From Paludibacter sp. (GTDB taxonomy: Bacteria; Bacteroidota; Bacteroidia; Bacteroidales; Paludibacteraceae), in NCBI GenBank assembly GCA_017882285.1, contig JADGPS010000020.1, positions 1 to 41,866 of the forward strand: a stretch of DNA of 41,866 nt. Direction: 5' to 3'. The position numbers were made by a program, and so were the translations under genes. The notes beneath the pieces are model-generated. The model had not been told where the DNA came from. It did no database searches and saw only the letters and a list, made by a program, of their open reading frames with translations. Below, piece by piece: positions 26,574 to 33,407 of this stretch (its first letter is position 1; every line of letters begins with the position of its first letter).

Positions 26574-26622
26574 ACAGTTGGTATAAAAGGTAAAAAAGAT
26601 GGTGTTGTTTAGTTACTGAAAG

Positions 26623-26662
26623 AAAAGCTGCGAAAAATTGAAAGATTATTCGCGGCTTTTTT
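26623..26662 (+). terminator. terminator upstream of rpsU
   Basis: AAAAGCTGCGAA (26623-26634) pairs with TTCGCGGCTTTT (26649-26660) with one G-U pair and a 14-nt loop, ending in a run of six T. This isolates the rpsU promoter from the accessory genes upstream. Confidence 0.6.
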
Positions 26663-26746
26663 ACGATTAAAACCTTCAGCATTATTCCCGAATTGATGCA
26701 TAAAACACTTGAAAATAAATCGTTCACAAAAAAACAAAAAAAATAC

Positions 26747-26777
26747 TTTGTCAATCGAAAATGATTCTATATCTTTG
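26747..26777 (+). promoter_or_regulatory. promoter of rpsU
   Basis: TTTG at 26747-26750, a 19-nt spacer and TATCTTTG at 26770-26777 give a near-perfect Bacteroidota promoter. Initiation near 26784 leaves a leader of about 42 nt before the rpsU start. Confidence 0.7.
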
Positions 26778-26825
26778 CAGTCCGAAATAAAACAAACAAC
26801 AATTTAAATTAAATAACTAATAATT

Positions 26826-27017
26826 ATGATCGTAGTTCCAGTAAAAGAAGGTGAAAACATTGAAAGAGCATTGAAAAAATTCAAACGTAAATTTGAAAAA
26901 ACAGGCGTTGTTAAAGAACTTCGTCGTCGTCAGTGTTTTGACAAACCTTCTATCGTAGGTCGCGAAGAAAAAATGCACGCGGTTTACGTTCAAAAGAAGA
27001 ATCTTAGCGAAGAATAG
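26826..27017 (+). CDS. rpsU: 30S ribosomal protein bS21
   Basis: This 63-aa protein is the small basic ribosomal protein S21. It has MIVVPVKEGENIERALKKF, then a Lys/Arg-rich helix with FKRKFEKTGVVKELRRRQ, matching the family over its whole length. It binds 16S rRNA near the anti-Shine-Dalgarno region and helps initiation. It has its own promoter (26747-26777) and is followed by the tyrosine recombinase gene after 72 bp, an order common in Bacteroidales. No frame problem is visible. Confidence 0.95.
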   Translation: MIVVPVKEGENIERALKKFKRKFEKTGVVKELRRRQCFDKPSIVGREEKMHAVYVQKKNLSEE

Positions 27018-27089
27018 TAAAAAATCAGCCGAAAACTTGTTTTCCTGATTTATTTAGTCTATTTTCGTTGCAGATTTGAGCAAACGGTT

Positions 27090-27971
27090 ATGATGAACGA
27101 ATTTCTGCAATATCTACAGTATGAAAAGAATTATTCTTCTCATACTGTTTTATCATATCATACTGACCTTCTGCAGTTTTGTGATTTTCTGCAACTCACT
27201 CCAGCACAACTTGATCCTAAAACCGTAAGATCCCAGCAAATCCAACAATGGGTGCTTTCATTGATGTCAGCCGAACTGTCGGCACGTACATTATCCCGTA
27301 AAATTTCTACACTCAAATCATTCTGGCATTTTTTACTGTCTCGCGGGTATGTTACACAAAACCCTACGTTAAAAATTATTTTACCTAAAACAAAAAAACC
27401 ACTTCCGGCGTTTTTTAAGGAAAGCGAGATGGAAACTGTGTTGAACAATCCATTTATTCCCGATAGCTTTGAACCGGTGCGTGATCAGTCGATAATAAAC
27501 TTATTTTATCAGACAGGAATTCGTCTTGCTGAGCTAATCAACATTAAAGATTCGGATATCGACCTGACAGAAGGCAATTTACGCGTAATCGGTAAACGAA
27601 ACAAACAACGAATCATACCCATAGGTGAAAACCTGATCAAAGATATAGAGCGCTATATTAAGTTGAGAAACGAAGAAGTGGAAGTGCTTGAACCGTACTT
27701 ATTTGTCAGAAAAAAAGGGAAAAAAATGTATCCGAAAATGGTGTATAACCTGGTTCACAACACCATGTCGGAAGTAAGCAGTTTACATAAGCGGAGTCCG
27801 CATGTGCTCCGTCACACTTTTGCCACTGGAATGCTTAATGGTGGAGCCGACATTAACGCCGTGAAAGAATTACTCGGACATAGCAGTCTGGCAGCAACCC
27901 AAGTATATACACATACAAGTTTCGAAGAACTACACAATATATATAAACGAGCTCATCCACGAGCTAAATAA
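27090..27971 (+). CDS. XerC/XerD-type tyrosine recombinase
   Basis: This 293-aa protein has an N-terminal SAM-like DNA-binding domain (FLQYLQYEKNYSSHTV) and a C-terminal catalytic domain with the full set: Arg145 (TGIRLAEL), a Lys in the beta-hairpin (K169 region), HVLRH (His238, Arg241), GHSS (His264) and the nucleophile Tyr273 (QVYTH). The length is that of chromosome-dimer resolvases XerC/XerD, and the position between rpsU and hpf is that of the housekeeping copy in Bacteroidales. It is therefore probably a dif-recombinase, XerC or XerD, and not an element integrase. ATGATG at the start allows either Met. It follows rpsU on the same strand with no terminator seen between, so co-transcription is likely. 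Confidence 0.85.
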   Translation: MMNEFLQYLQYEKNYSSHTVLSYHTDLLQFCDFLQLTPAQLDPKTVRSQQIQQWVLSLMSAELSARTLSRKISTLKSFWHFLLSRGYVTQNPTLKIILPKTKKPLPAFFKESEMETVLNNPFIPDSFEPVRDQSIINLFYQTGIRLAELINIKDSDIDLTEGNLRVIGKRNKQRIIPIGENLIKDIERYIKLRNEEVEVLEPYLFVRKKGKKMYPKMVYNLVHNTMSEVSSLHKRSPHVLRHTFATGMLNGGADINAVKELLGHSSLAATQVYTHTSFEELHNIYKRAHPRAK

Positions 27972-27986
27972 AAAAAGGAGGCAATT

Positions 27987-28286
27987 ATGAAACTAAGGAT
28001 TCAATCTATCAATTTTGATGCAACTACAACGCTGGAATCTTACATCAACAAAAAACTGTTGAAATTAGAAAAGAATTTTGATGAAATACTGAACGTAGAA
28101 GTATATTTGAAGGTAGTAAAGCCTGAAACGGCCACCAATAAACAAGCCGAAATAAAAGTGTCAATTCCAAATATTGATTTTTTTGCTTCCAAAACCTGCG
28201 ATACTTTCGAAGAAGCAACTGACCTAACTCTCGAAGCATTAGACAAACAGATACGCAAACACAAAGAAAAAACCACGAAAAAATAA
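27987..28286 (+). CDS. hpf: ribosome hibernation promoting factor (short HPF/RaiA family)
   Basis: This 99-aa protein is a short HPF/YfiA-like factor. It begins KLRIQSINFDATTTLESYIN and continues with a beta-alpha-beta-beta-beta-alpha core (FDEILNVEVYLKVVKP, KQAEIKVSIPN, FFASKTCDTFEEATDL) and a basic C-terminal helix. It binds the 30S decoding region and inactivates ribosomes in stationary phase. It starts 15 bp after the recombinase gene. Unusually for this window, a strong AAGGAGG lies 7-10 nt before the ATG; most other starts here lack any Shine-Dalgarno match. Confidence 0.9.
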   Translation: MKLRIQSINFDATTTLESYINKKLLKLEKNFDEILNVEVYLKVVKPETATNKQAEIKVSIPNIDFFASKTCDTFEEATDLTLEALDKQIRKHKEKTTKK

Positions 28287-28303
28287 AATATTGCAGTAAA
28301 TGT

Positions 28304-28333
28304 TTTGTAGTCCAAAATATTTCCGTACATTTG
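28304..28333 (+). promoter_or_regulatory. promoter of the tRNA-tuf operon
   Basis: TTTG at 28304-28307, an 18-nt spacer and TACATTTG at 28326-28333 fit the consensus. Initiation near 28340 would fall inside the left arm of the hairpin at 28335-28366. Confidence 0.6.
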
Positions 28334-28334
28334 C

Positions 28335-28369
28335 AAGCCGTTTGAATAGCAGTGTTCAAACGGCTTTTT
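28335..28369 (+). terminator. terminator between hpf and the tRNA-tuf operon
   Basis: AAGCCGTTTGAA (28335-28346) and TTCAAACGGCTT (28355-28366) form a perfect 12-bp stem with an 8-nt loop, followed by TTT. It is a classic terminator for readthrough from hpf. Transcripts starting at the overlapping promoter would lack part of the left arm and so escape it. Confidence 0.7.
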
Positions 28370-28400
28370 AACCCTGAAAAGCACTATAAATCAAAGCATT

Positions 28401-28474
28401 GCCTCTTTAGCTCAGTTGGCCAGAGCACGTGATTTGTAATCTCGGGGTCGTTGGTTCGAATCCGACAAGAGGCT
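28401..28474 (+). tRNA. tRNA-Thr(UGU)
   Basis: The acceptor stem GCCTCTT/AAGAGGC, a D-arm with GCTCAGTTGG, anticodon loop TTTGTAA (anticodon TGT) and T-loop GGTTCGAATCC make a complete tRNA for ACA threonine codons. The anticodon stem has one T-T mismatch. CCA is not encoded. It is the first gene after the promoter at 28304. Confidence 0.92.
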
Positions 28475-28491
28475 CAAAAGCAATTAAAATA

Positions 28492-28612
28492 GCCCCCTAA
28501 CCCCCTAAAGGGGGAATAAATTGAGGTAAAAAAGTTATTTTTAAGCAGATTTGTTGGCTATATTTATGAGATATAATTAGTTGTTTCACAGCTCCCCTTT
28601 AGGGGTTGGGGG
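28492..28612. repeat. REPIN-like inverted pair of CCCCTAAAGGGG repeats, between tRNA-Thr and tRNA-Tyr
   Basis: A plus-oriented copy at 28492-28515 (CCCCTAACCCCCTAAAGGGGG) and a minus-oriented copy at 28591-28612 (CTCCCCTTTAGGGGTTGGGGG) bracket about 75 bp with no gene. The pair forms imperfect terminal inverted repeats. Further copies lie at 28713-28767, 30195-30264 and 37223-37249. Confidence 0.65.
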
Positions 28613-28627
28613 CAATTAATTAATTTT

Positions 28628-28710
28628 GGGCAGTTACCAAAGTGGCCAACTGGGGCTGACTGTAACTCAGCTGTCTTTCGACTTCGGAGGTTCGAATCCT
28701 TCACTGCCCA
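28628..28710 (+). tRNA. tRNA-Tyr(GUA)
   Basis: GGGCAGT/ACTGCCC acceptor stem, anticodon loop CTGTAAC (anticodon GTA), a long variable arm typical of tRNA-Tyr (83 nt in total), and T-loop GGTTCGAATCC. The discriminator is A and CCA is not encoded. Confidence 0.92.
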
Positions 28711-28712
28711 CT

Positions 28713-28767
28713 GACCCCCAACCCCCTAAAGGGGGCTAAAAAATCCCCTTTAGGGGACATAGGGGTA
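28713..28767. repeat. REPIN-like inverted pair, between tRNA-Tyr and tRNA-Gly
   Basis: A plus-oriented copy at 28713-28737 (GACCCCCAACCCCCTAAAGG) and a minus-oriented copy at 28743-28767 (TCCCCTTTAGGGGACATAGG) are separated by 5 bp and could fold into a long hairpin. The second copy ends 5 bp before tRNA-Gly. Confidence 0.65.
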
Positions 28768-28772
28768 AATTT

Positions 28773-28848
28773 GCGAAAGTAGCTCAGTTGATAGAGCATT
28801 AGCCTTCCAAGCTGAGGGTCGCGGGTTTGAGTCCCGTCTTTCGCTCCA
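28773..28848 (+). tRNA. tRNA-Gly(UCC), CCA encoded
   Basis: GCGAAAG/CTTTCGC acceptor stem, anticodon loop CTTCCAA (anticodon TCC), T-loop GGTTTGAGTCC. The mature body ends at T28845 and is followed by CCA at 28846-28848, unlike the other tRNAs in the window. Confidence 0.92.
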
Positions 28849-28878
28849 ATAATGGAGAGAAAAAATCAATCCATTTTT

Positions 28879-28950
<72 letters not shown>

Positions 28951-29006
28951 CAACTTTGTAAGCTTTTATAAAACATATAAATTAATTATTAAATAATCTT
29001 TGAGTT

Positions 29007-30194
29007 ATGGCAAAAGAAAAATTTAACAGGTCAAAACCTCACGTTAACGTAGGTACTATTGGACACGTTGACCACGGTAAAACTACCCTGACCGCTGCAA
29101 TTACTATGGTACTTGCAAAAAAAGGACTTTCTGAAATGCGTTCGTTCGATTCTATCGATAATGCACCTGAAGAAAAAGAACGTGGTATTACTATTAATAC
29201 TGCTCACGTAGAATATGAAACAGCATTACGTCACTATGCACACGTTGACTGTCCGGGTCACGCTGACTACGTTAAGAATATGGTTACCGGTGCTGCTCAA
29301 ATGGACGGTGCTATCATTGTAGTTGCTGCAACTGATGGTCCTATGCCTCAAACACGCGAACATATCTTGTTGGCTCGTCAGGTAAACGTTCCTCGTTTGG
29401 TTATTTTTATGAACAAATGTGATCAGGTTGACGACGAAGAAATGTTGGAATTGGTAGAAATGGAAATGCGTGAATTGCTTACATTCTACGATTTTGATGG
29501 CGACAATACTCCTGTTATCCGTGGATCTGCACTTGGTGCATTGAACGGAGTTCCTGAATGGGAAGAAAAAGTAATGGAATTGATGGATGCAGTTGATACC
29601 TGGATTGAAATACCTCCACGTGCAGTTGACAAACCTTTCTTGATGCCGGTTGAAGATGTATTCTCTATTACAGGTCGTGGTACTGTTGCAACTGGTCGTA
29701 TCGAAACTGGTAAAATCAAAACTGGTGAAGAAGTTCAAATTATCGGTTTAGGTCATGAAGCAAAAAAATCAGTTGTAACCGGTGTTGAAATGTTCCGTAA
29801 AATTCTTGATGATGGTCAAGCCGGTGATAACGTAGGTTTATTGCTCCGCGGTATTGATAAAGATGAAGTTAAACGTGGTATGGTTATTACCCACCCGGGA
29901 AAAGTAACTCCTCATACTTCATTCAAAGCATCTGTTTATATTCTGAAAAAAGAAGAAGGTGGCCGTCATACTCCATTCCATAACCGTTACCGTCCTCAAT
30001 TCTACATCCGTACATTGGACGTAACCGGTGAAATCACTCTTCCTGAAGGAACTGAAATGGTAATGCCGGGTGACAACTTAGAATTGACTGTAACATTGAT
30101 TTATCCGGTAGCTTGTAGCATAGGTTTACGTTTTGCTATCCGTGAAGGTGGACGTACAGTAGGTTCAGGTCAAATTACTGAATTGTTGGACTAA
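29007..30194 (+). CDS. tuf: elongation factor Tu
   Basis: This 395-aa protein is EF-Tu, the GTPase that carries aminoacyl-tRNA to the ribosome. The G domain has [11 protein letters not shown] (P-loop), [13 protein letters not shown] (switch I), DCPGHADY and NKCD. Domains II and III follow with [17 protein letters not shown] and [15 protein letters not shown] at the C-terminus. The length and motifs are normal. It lies in the tRNA-Thr/Tyr/Gly/Thr-tuf-tRNA-Trp unit typical of Bacteroidota. It is followed immediately by a REPIN-like inverted pair. Codon use is strongly biased as expected for a highly expressed gene. Confidence 0.98.
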   Translation: MAKEKFNRSKPHVNVGTIGHVDHGKTTLTAAITMVLAKKGLSEMRSFDSIDNAPEEKERGITINTAHVEYETALRHYAHVDCPGHADYVKNMVTGAAQMDGAIIVVAATDGPMPQTREHILLARQVNVPRLVIFMNKCDQVDDEEMLELVEMEMRELLTFYDFDGDNTPVIRGSALGALNGVPEWEEKVMELMDAVDTWIEIPPRAVDKPFLMPVEDVFSITGRGTVATGRIETGKIKTGEEVQIIGLGHEAKKSVVTGVEMFRKILDDGQAGDNVGLLLRGIDKDEVKRGMVITHPGKVTPHTSFKASVYILKKEEGGRHTPFHNRYRPQFYIRTLDVTGEITLPEGTEMVMPGDNLELTVTLIYPVACSIGLRFAIREGGRTVGSGQITELLD

Positions 30195-30264
30195 ACCCCT
30201 AAATCCCCTAAAGGGGACTTAAAGATAATAAACACCCCAGCTCCCCTTTAGGGGTTGGGGGTCA
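30195..30264. repeat. REPIN-like inverted pair between tuf and tRNA-Trp
   Basis: A plus-oriented copy (CCCCTAAATCCCCTAAAGGG from 30196) and a minus-oriented copy (AGCTCCCCTTTAGGGGTTGG from 30239) are separated by about 20 bp. The element begins directly at the tuf stop and ends just before tRNA-Trp, so it will be transcribed as a hairpin. Confidence 0.65.
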
Positions 30265-30265
30265 T

Positions 30266-30338
30266 ACGGGCGTAGCTCAGTTGGTAGAGCACTGGTCTCC
30301 AAAACCAGGTGTCGGGAGTTCGAGCCTCTCTGCCCGTG
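30266..30338 (+). tRNA. tRNA-Trp(CCA)
   Basis: ACGGGCG/TGCCCGT acceptor stem with one G-U pair, anticodon loop CTCCAAA (anticodon CCA), T-loop AGTTCGAGCC, discriminator G. The position tuf - tRNA-Trp - secE is typical of Bacteroidota. Confidence 0.92.
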
Positions 30339-30355
30339 CAAATTCTATTTATAAT

Positions 30356-30547
30356 ATGAAGATAATTAACTATATCAAAGAGGCGTATTCAGAACTTGTT
30401 CAGAAAGTATCCTGGCCAACGCGCGCAGAACTTGTTAATAGTGCAATAGTGGTATTGATTGCTTCCCTCATTCTTGCATTAATAGTCTGGCTTATGGATT
30501 TAGGTTTTGAAAATATCATGACATTCGTTTACGGAAAACTGTTTTAA
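30356..30547 (+). CDS. secE: preprotein translocase subunit SecE
   Basis: This 63-aa protein is SecE, the essential single-helix partner of SecY in the translocon. It has the amphipathic region IKEAYSELVQKVSWPTRAEL, with the conserved VSWPTR-x-E motif, followed by a transmembrane helix near residues 33-53. I start it at ATG 30356. An upstream in-frame start at 30281 would lie inside tRNA-Trp and is not credible. It is 8 bp before nusG. Confidence 0.92.
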   Translation: MKIINYIKEAYSELVQKVSWPTRAELVNSAIVVLIASLILALIVWLMDLGFENIMTFVYGKLF

Positions 30548-30555
30548 TTTAATCA

Positions 30556-31119
30556 ATGGAGGTCAACAAAGTGTCTGAGTCAACAAATTTTAAATGGTAC
30601 GTAATGCGCGCCATTAGCGGAAAAGAGAACAAGGTGAAAGAGTATATTGATACAGAAATCAAAAATTCGGATCTTGGTCAATATGTTGCTCAGGTATTGA
30701 TTCCTACTGAGAAAGTTTATCAGATTCGTAACGGCAAAAAAATTACAAAAGATCGTAGTGCAATGCCGGGATATGTCTTGATAGAAGCTAATCTTATCGG
30801 AGAGATTTCCCACCGTCTGCGTAATACACCAAACGTCATCGGATTCCTGAGTGAAAAAAACCACAGTCCCATTCCAATTCGTGCTTTAGAGATGAATCGG
30901 ATTTTAGGAAAGGTTGATGAACTTCAGGAAACGGCAGAAGAAATGATAACACCTTTCTATGTCGGCGAAAACGTGAAAGTGATATTTGGTCCTTTTACAG
31001 GATTTAGCGGTACAATTGAGGAAGTTCAAAACGATAAGAAAAAACTCAAAGTTATGGTTATGATTTTCGGACGGAAAACTCCGCTCGAACTTGCCTTTAC
31101 ACAAGTAGAAAAGGAATAG
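30556..31119 (+). CDS. nusG: transcription termination/antitermination factor NusG
   Basis: This 187-aa protein has the NGN domain ([20 protein letters not shown] at residues 13-32, then [10 protein letters not shown]) and a C-terminal KOW domain ([19 protein letters not shown]). It binds RNA polymerase and couples it to Rho or the ribosome. The gene order secE-nusG-rplK is conserved. The spacer to rplK is 55 bp, with no clear promoter seen. Confidence 0.95.
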   Translation: MEVNKVSESTNFKWYVMRAISGKENKVKEYIDTEIKNSDLGQYVAQVLIPTEKVYQIRNGKKITKDRSAMPGYVLIEANLIGEISHRLRNTPNVIGFLSEKNHSPIPIRALEMNRILGKVDELQETAEEMITPFYVGENVKVIFGPFTGFSGTIEEVQNDKKKLKVMVMIFGRKTPLELAFTQVEKE

Positions 31120-31174
31120 CCGGTTCTTGTTACAAACCGATTGTTCCACTTTAACAACAAAAATTAAAATTATT

Positions 31175-31621
31175 ATGGCTAAAGAGATTGCTGGACTTAT
31201 TAAATTACAGATTAAAGGAGGTGCGGCAAACCCATCTCCCCCGGTAGGACCTGCATTAGGTTCTAAAGGGATCAATATTATGGAGTTTTGCAAACAATTT
31301 AATGCCAGAACCCAAGACAAACCGGGCAAAATTTTACCCGCAGTCATCACCTATTATACTGACAAATCATTCGACTTTGTTGTAAAAACTCCGCCTGTTG
31401 CTATTCAATTATTGGAAGCAACGAAACTGAAAAGTGGATCGGCAGAGCCAAACCGTAATAAAGTAGCTGAAATTACCTGGGAACAGGTTCAGGCTATTGC
31501 AACGGACAAAATGGTCGATTTGAATTGTTTCGAATTAAGCGCAGCCATGAAAATGGTTGCCGGTACAGCCAGAAGTATGGGTATTACCGTAAAAGGTACT
31601 TTTCCAGGTAAAAATAATTAA
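31175..31621 (+). CDS. rplK: 50S ribosomal protein uL11
   Basis: This 148-aa protein starts [20 protein letters not shown] and contains [19 protein letters not shown], the classic L11 signature, and a C-terminal rRNA-binding domain ([17 protein letters not shown]). I chose ATG 31175; an upstream Met at 31127 would add 16 residues absent from the family. It forms the base of the L7/L12 stalk. It is 15 bp before rplA. Confidence 0.95.
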   Translation: MAKEIAGLIKLQIKGGAANPSPPVGPALGSKGINIMEFCKQFNARTQDKPGKILPAVITYYTDKSFDFVVKTPPVAIQLLEATKLKSGSAEPNRNKVAEITWEQVQAIATDKMVDLNCFELSAAMKMVAGTARSMGITVKGTFPGKNN

Positions 31622-31636
31622 TAAACTTCAATTAAA

Positions 31637-32332
31637 ATGAGTAAACTGACAAAAAATCAAAGGTTAGCTTTAGAAAAAATTGAAGCAGGAAAAACCTATT
31701 CTCTCAAGGAAGCAACCAGTTTGGTAAAAGAAATTTCGAATGCGAAATTTGACGCTTCTGTTGACATAGATGTACGCTTAGGTGTTGACCCACGTAAAGC
31801 CAACCAAATGGTACGCGGCGTTGTGTCGTTGCCAAACGGAACCGGAAAACAAGTAAAGGTTCTTGCATTATGTACTCCCGACCAGGAAGCAGCGGCTAAA
31901 GAAGCCGGAGCTGACTATGTTGGACTCGATGAATATATCGAAAAAATCAAAGGTGGCTGGACAGATGTTGATGTAATTATCACTCAACCTGCTATTATGG
32001 GTAAATTGGGTGCTTTAGGACGTATATTAGGCCCACGTGGTTTAATGCCAAATCCTAAAAGCGGAACAGTAACCAATGAAGTAGGAAAAGCAGTAAAAGA
32101 AGTAAAACAAGGTAAAATCGACTTTAAAGTCGATAAATATGGTATCGTACACACTTCAGTAGGAAAAGTATCTTTTACTCCTGAACAATTGGTGCAAAAT
32201 GCCAGAGAATTTGTTTCTACTTTGATGAAACTGAAACCCACAGCCGCTAAAGGTACTTATGTAAAGAGCATTTATCTTTCGAGCACAATGAGTATGGGTA
32301 TTAAAGTTGAACCCAAATCAATTGACGAATAA
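31637..32332 (+). CDS. rplA: 50S ribosomal protein uL1
   Basis: This 231-aa protein shows the L1 hallmarks: [20 protein letters not shown] (about residues 48-67), [18 protein letters not shown], and a C-terminal [20 protein letters not shown]. The length is standard. L1 binds 23S rRNA near the E site and in many bacteria represses its own operon with rplK by binding their mRNA. No copy of the L1 site was searched for in detail. It is 12 bp before rplJ. Confidence 0.95.
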   Translation: MSKLTKNQRLALEKIEAGKTYSLKEATSLVKEISNAKFDASVDIDVRLGVDPRKANQMVRGVVSLPNGTGKQVKVLALCTPDQEAAAKEAGADYVGLDEYIEKIKGGWTDVDVIITQPAIMGKLGALGRILGPRGLMPNPKSGTVTNEVGKAVKEVKQGKIDFKVDKYGIVHTSVGKVSFTPEQLVQNAREFVSTLMKLKPTAAKGTYVKSIYLSSTMSMGIKVEPKSIDE

Positions 32333-32344
32333 AATTAAAAGTTT

Positions 32345-32872
32345 ATGAAAAAGGAAGATAAAAGCACTATTATAAAACAACTTGAGTCAACTCTTGGCGA
32401 GTATGCTCACTTCTACCTTGCTGATATAGGCGGATTAAATGCCGCACAAACCAACAATTTAAGAAGAATCTGCTACAAAGAAGACATCAAACTTGTAGTT
32501 GTTAAGAACACATTGCTCCAAAAAGCACTTGATAACTTATCGGTGGATTTCAGTGAACTTTATGGTTCGCTCAAAGGTGAAACTTCATTAATGCTTTCGA
32601 ATACGGCTAACGTCCCTGCGAAAGTTATCAGTGAGTTCAGCAAACAAAAAAGCAACAAACTCAAAAAACCAATTTTGAAAGCTGCTTATGTTGAAGAAAG
32701 TTTCTACATTGGCGAGAACTATCTGGAAGCACTTCTCCACGTGAAAAGTAAAAACGAACTTATAGGCGAACTTATTGCTTTATTGCAATCGCCAGCTAAG
32801 AATGTTATATCCGCACTCCAATCAGGAGGAACTACTATCCACGGCGTGTTAAAAACGTTGGCGGAAAGATAA
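32345..32872 (+). CDS. rplJ: 50S ribosomal protein uL10
   Basis: This 175-aa protein has the L10 N-terminal rRNA-binding domain (HFYLADIGGLNAAQTNNLRR, KLVVVKNTLLQKAL) and a C-terminal helix with NVISALQSGGTTIHGVLKTL that docks L7/L12 dimers. It is the stalk scaffold, usually subject to autoregulation with L12. It is followed by rplL after 46 bp. Confidence 0.95.
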   Translation: MKKEDKSTIIKQLESTLGEYAHFYLADIGGLNAAQTNNLRRICYKEDIKLVVVKNTLLQKALDNLSVDFSELYGSLKGETSLMLSNTANVPAKVISEFSKQKSNKLKKPILKAAYVEESFYIGENYLEALLHVKSKNELIGELIALLQSPAKNVISALQSGGTTIHGVLKTLAER

Positions 32873-32918
32873 ATTTCAAAATAAAATATAATAAATAAAA
32901 TCATAAAAAATAAGTAAA

Positions 32919-33296
32919 ATGGCAGATTTGAAAGCTTTTGCAGAACAATTAGTTAACTTAACAGTTAAAGAAGTAAATGAGTTAGCTCAAATTTTGAAAG
33001 ATGTATATGGTATTGAACCAGCCGCCGCAGCCGTTGCTGTTGCTGCAGGTCCAGCCACAGCTGCAGCTGATGTAGTTGAAGAAAAAACAGCTTTTGATGT
33101 AGTATTAAAATCATCTGGTGCAGCTAAATTACAAGTCGTTAAGTTAGTTAAAGAATTAACAGGTCTTGGTTTGAAAGAAGCTAAAGACTTAGTTGATGCA
33201 GCTCCTTCAGTAATTAAAGAAGGTGTAACAAAAGACGAAGCCGAAGCCTTGAAAAAAGCACTTGAAGAAGGCGGAGCTGAAGTTGAACTTAAATAA
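32919..33296 (+). CDS. rplL: 50S ribosomal protein bL12 (L7/L12)
   Basis: This 125-aa protein has the N-terminal dimerisation helix ([20 protein letters not shown]), an Ala-rich hinge ([20 protein letters not shown]), and the C-terminal factor-binding domain ([40 protein letters not shown]). It is the flexible stalk that recruits EF-Tu and EF-G. The 111-bp spacer to rpoB carries two hairpins. Confidence 0.96.
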   Translation: MADLKAFAEQLVNLTVKEVNELAQILKDVYGIEPAAAAVAVAAGPATAAADVVEEKTAFDVVLKSSGAAKLQVVKLVKELTGLGLKEAKDLVDAAPSVIKEGVTKDEAEALKKALEEGGAEVELK

Positions 33297-33300
33297 TAAT

Positions 33301-33358
33301 ACCTGATTATCAGGTCTTTGGTTTAGATTCCCGCAATCTGTGGGATTCTAAACCTTTT
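33301..33358 (+). terminator. two hairpins between rplL and rpoB (possible attenuator)
   Basis: ACCTGA-TTA-TCAGGT (33301-33315) is followed by a 13-bp stem, GGTTTAGATTCCC (33320-33332) with GGGATTCTAAACC (33342-33354), one mismatch, 9-nt loop, ending in TTTT. The structure resembles a partial terminator. In E. coli the same gap holds an attenuator and an RNase III site that lower rpoBC relative to ribosomal proteins, so an analogous role is plausible. Confidence 0.6.
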
Positions 33359-33407
33359 GTTGTCTATAAAATAATTGAGTTCACCGTACCAAATAACCTC
33401 TTTGAAA

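Noticed and set aside
29226-29738. Minus-strand ORF of 170 aa opposite tuf
   Set aside because: It is a mirror of strongly biased tuf codons, His/Cys/Asn-rich and without any domain, a typical antisense shadow.
30281-30355. 25-residue N-terminal extension of SecE
   Set aside because: It overlaps tRNA-Trp (30266-30338), and SecE proteins begin at about the ATG at 30356.
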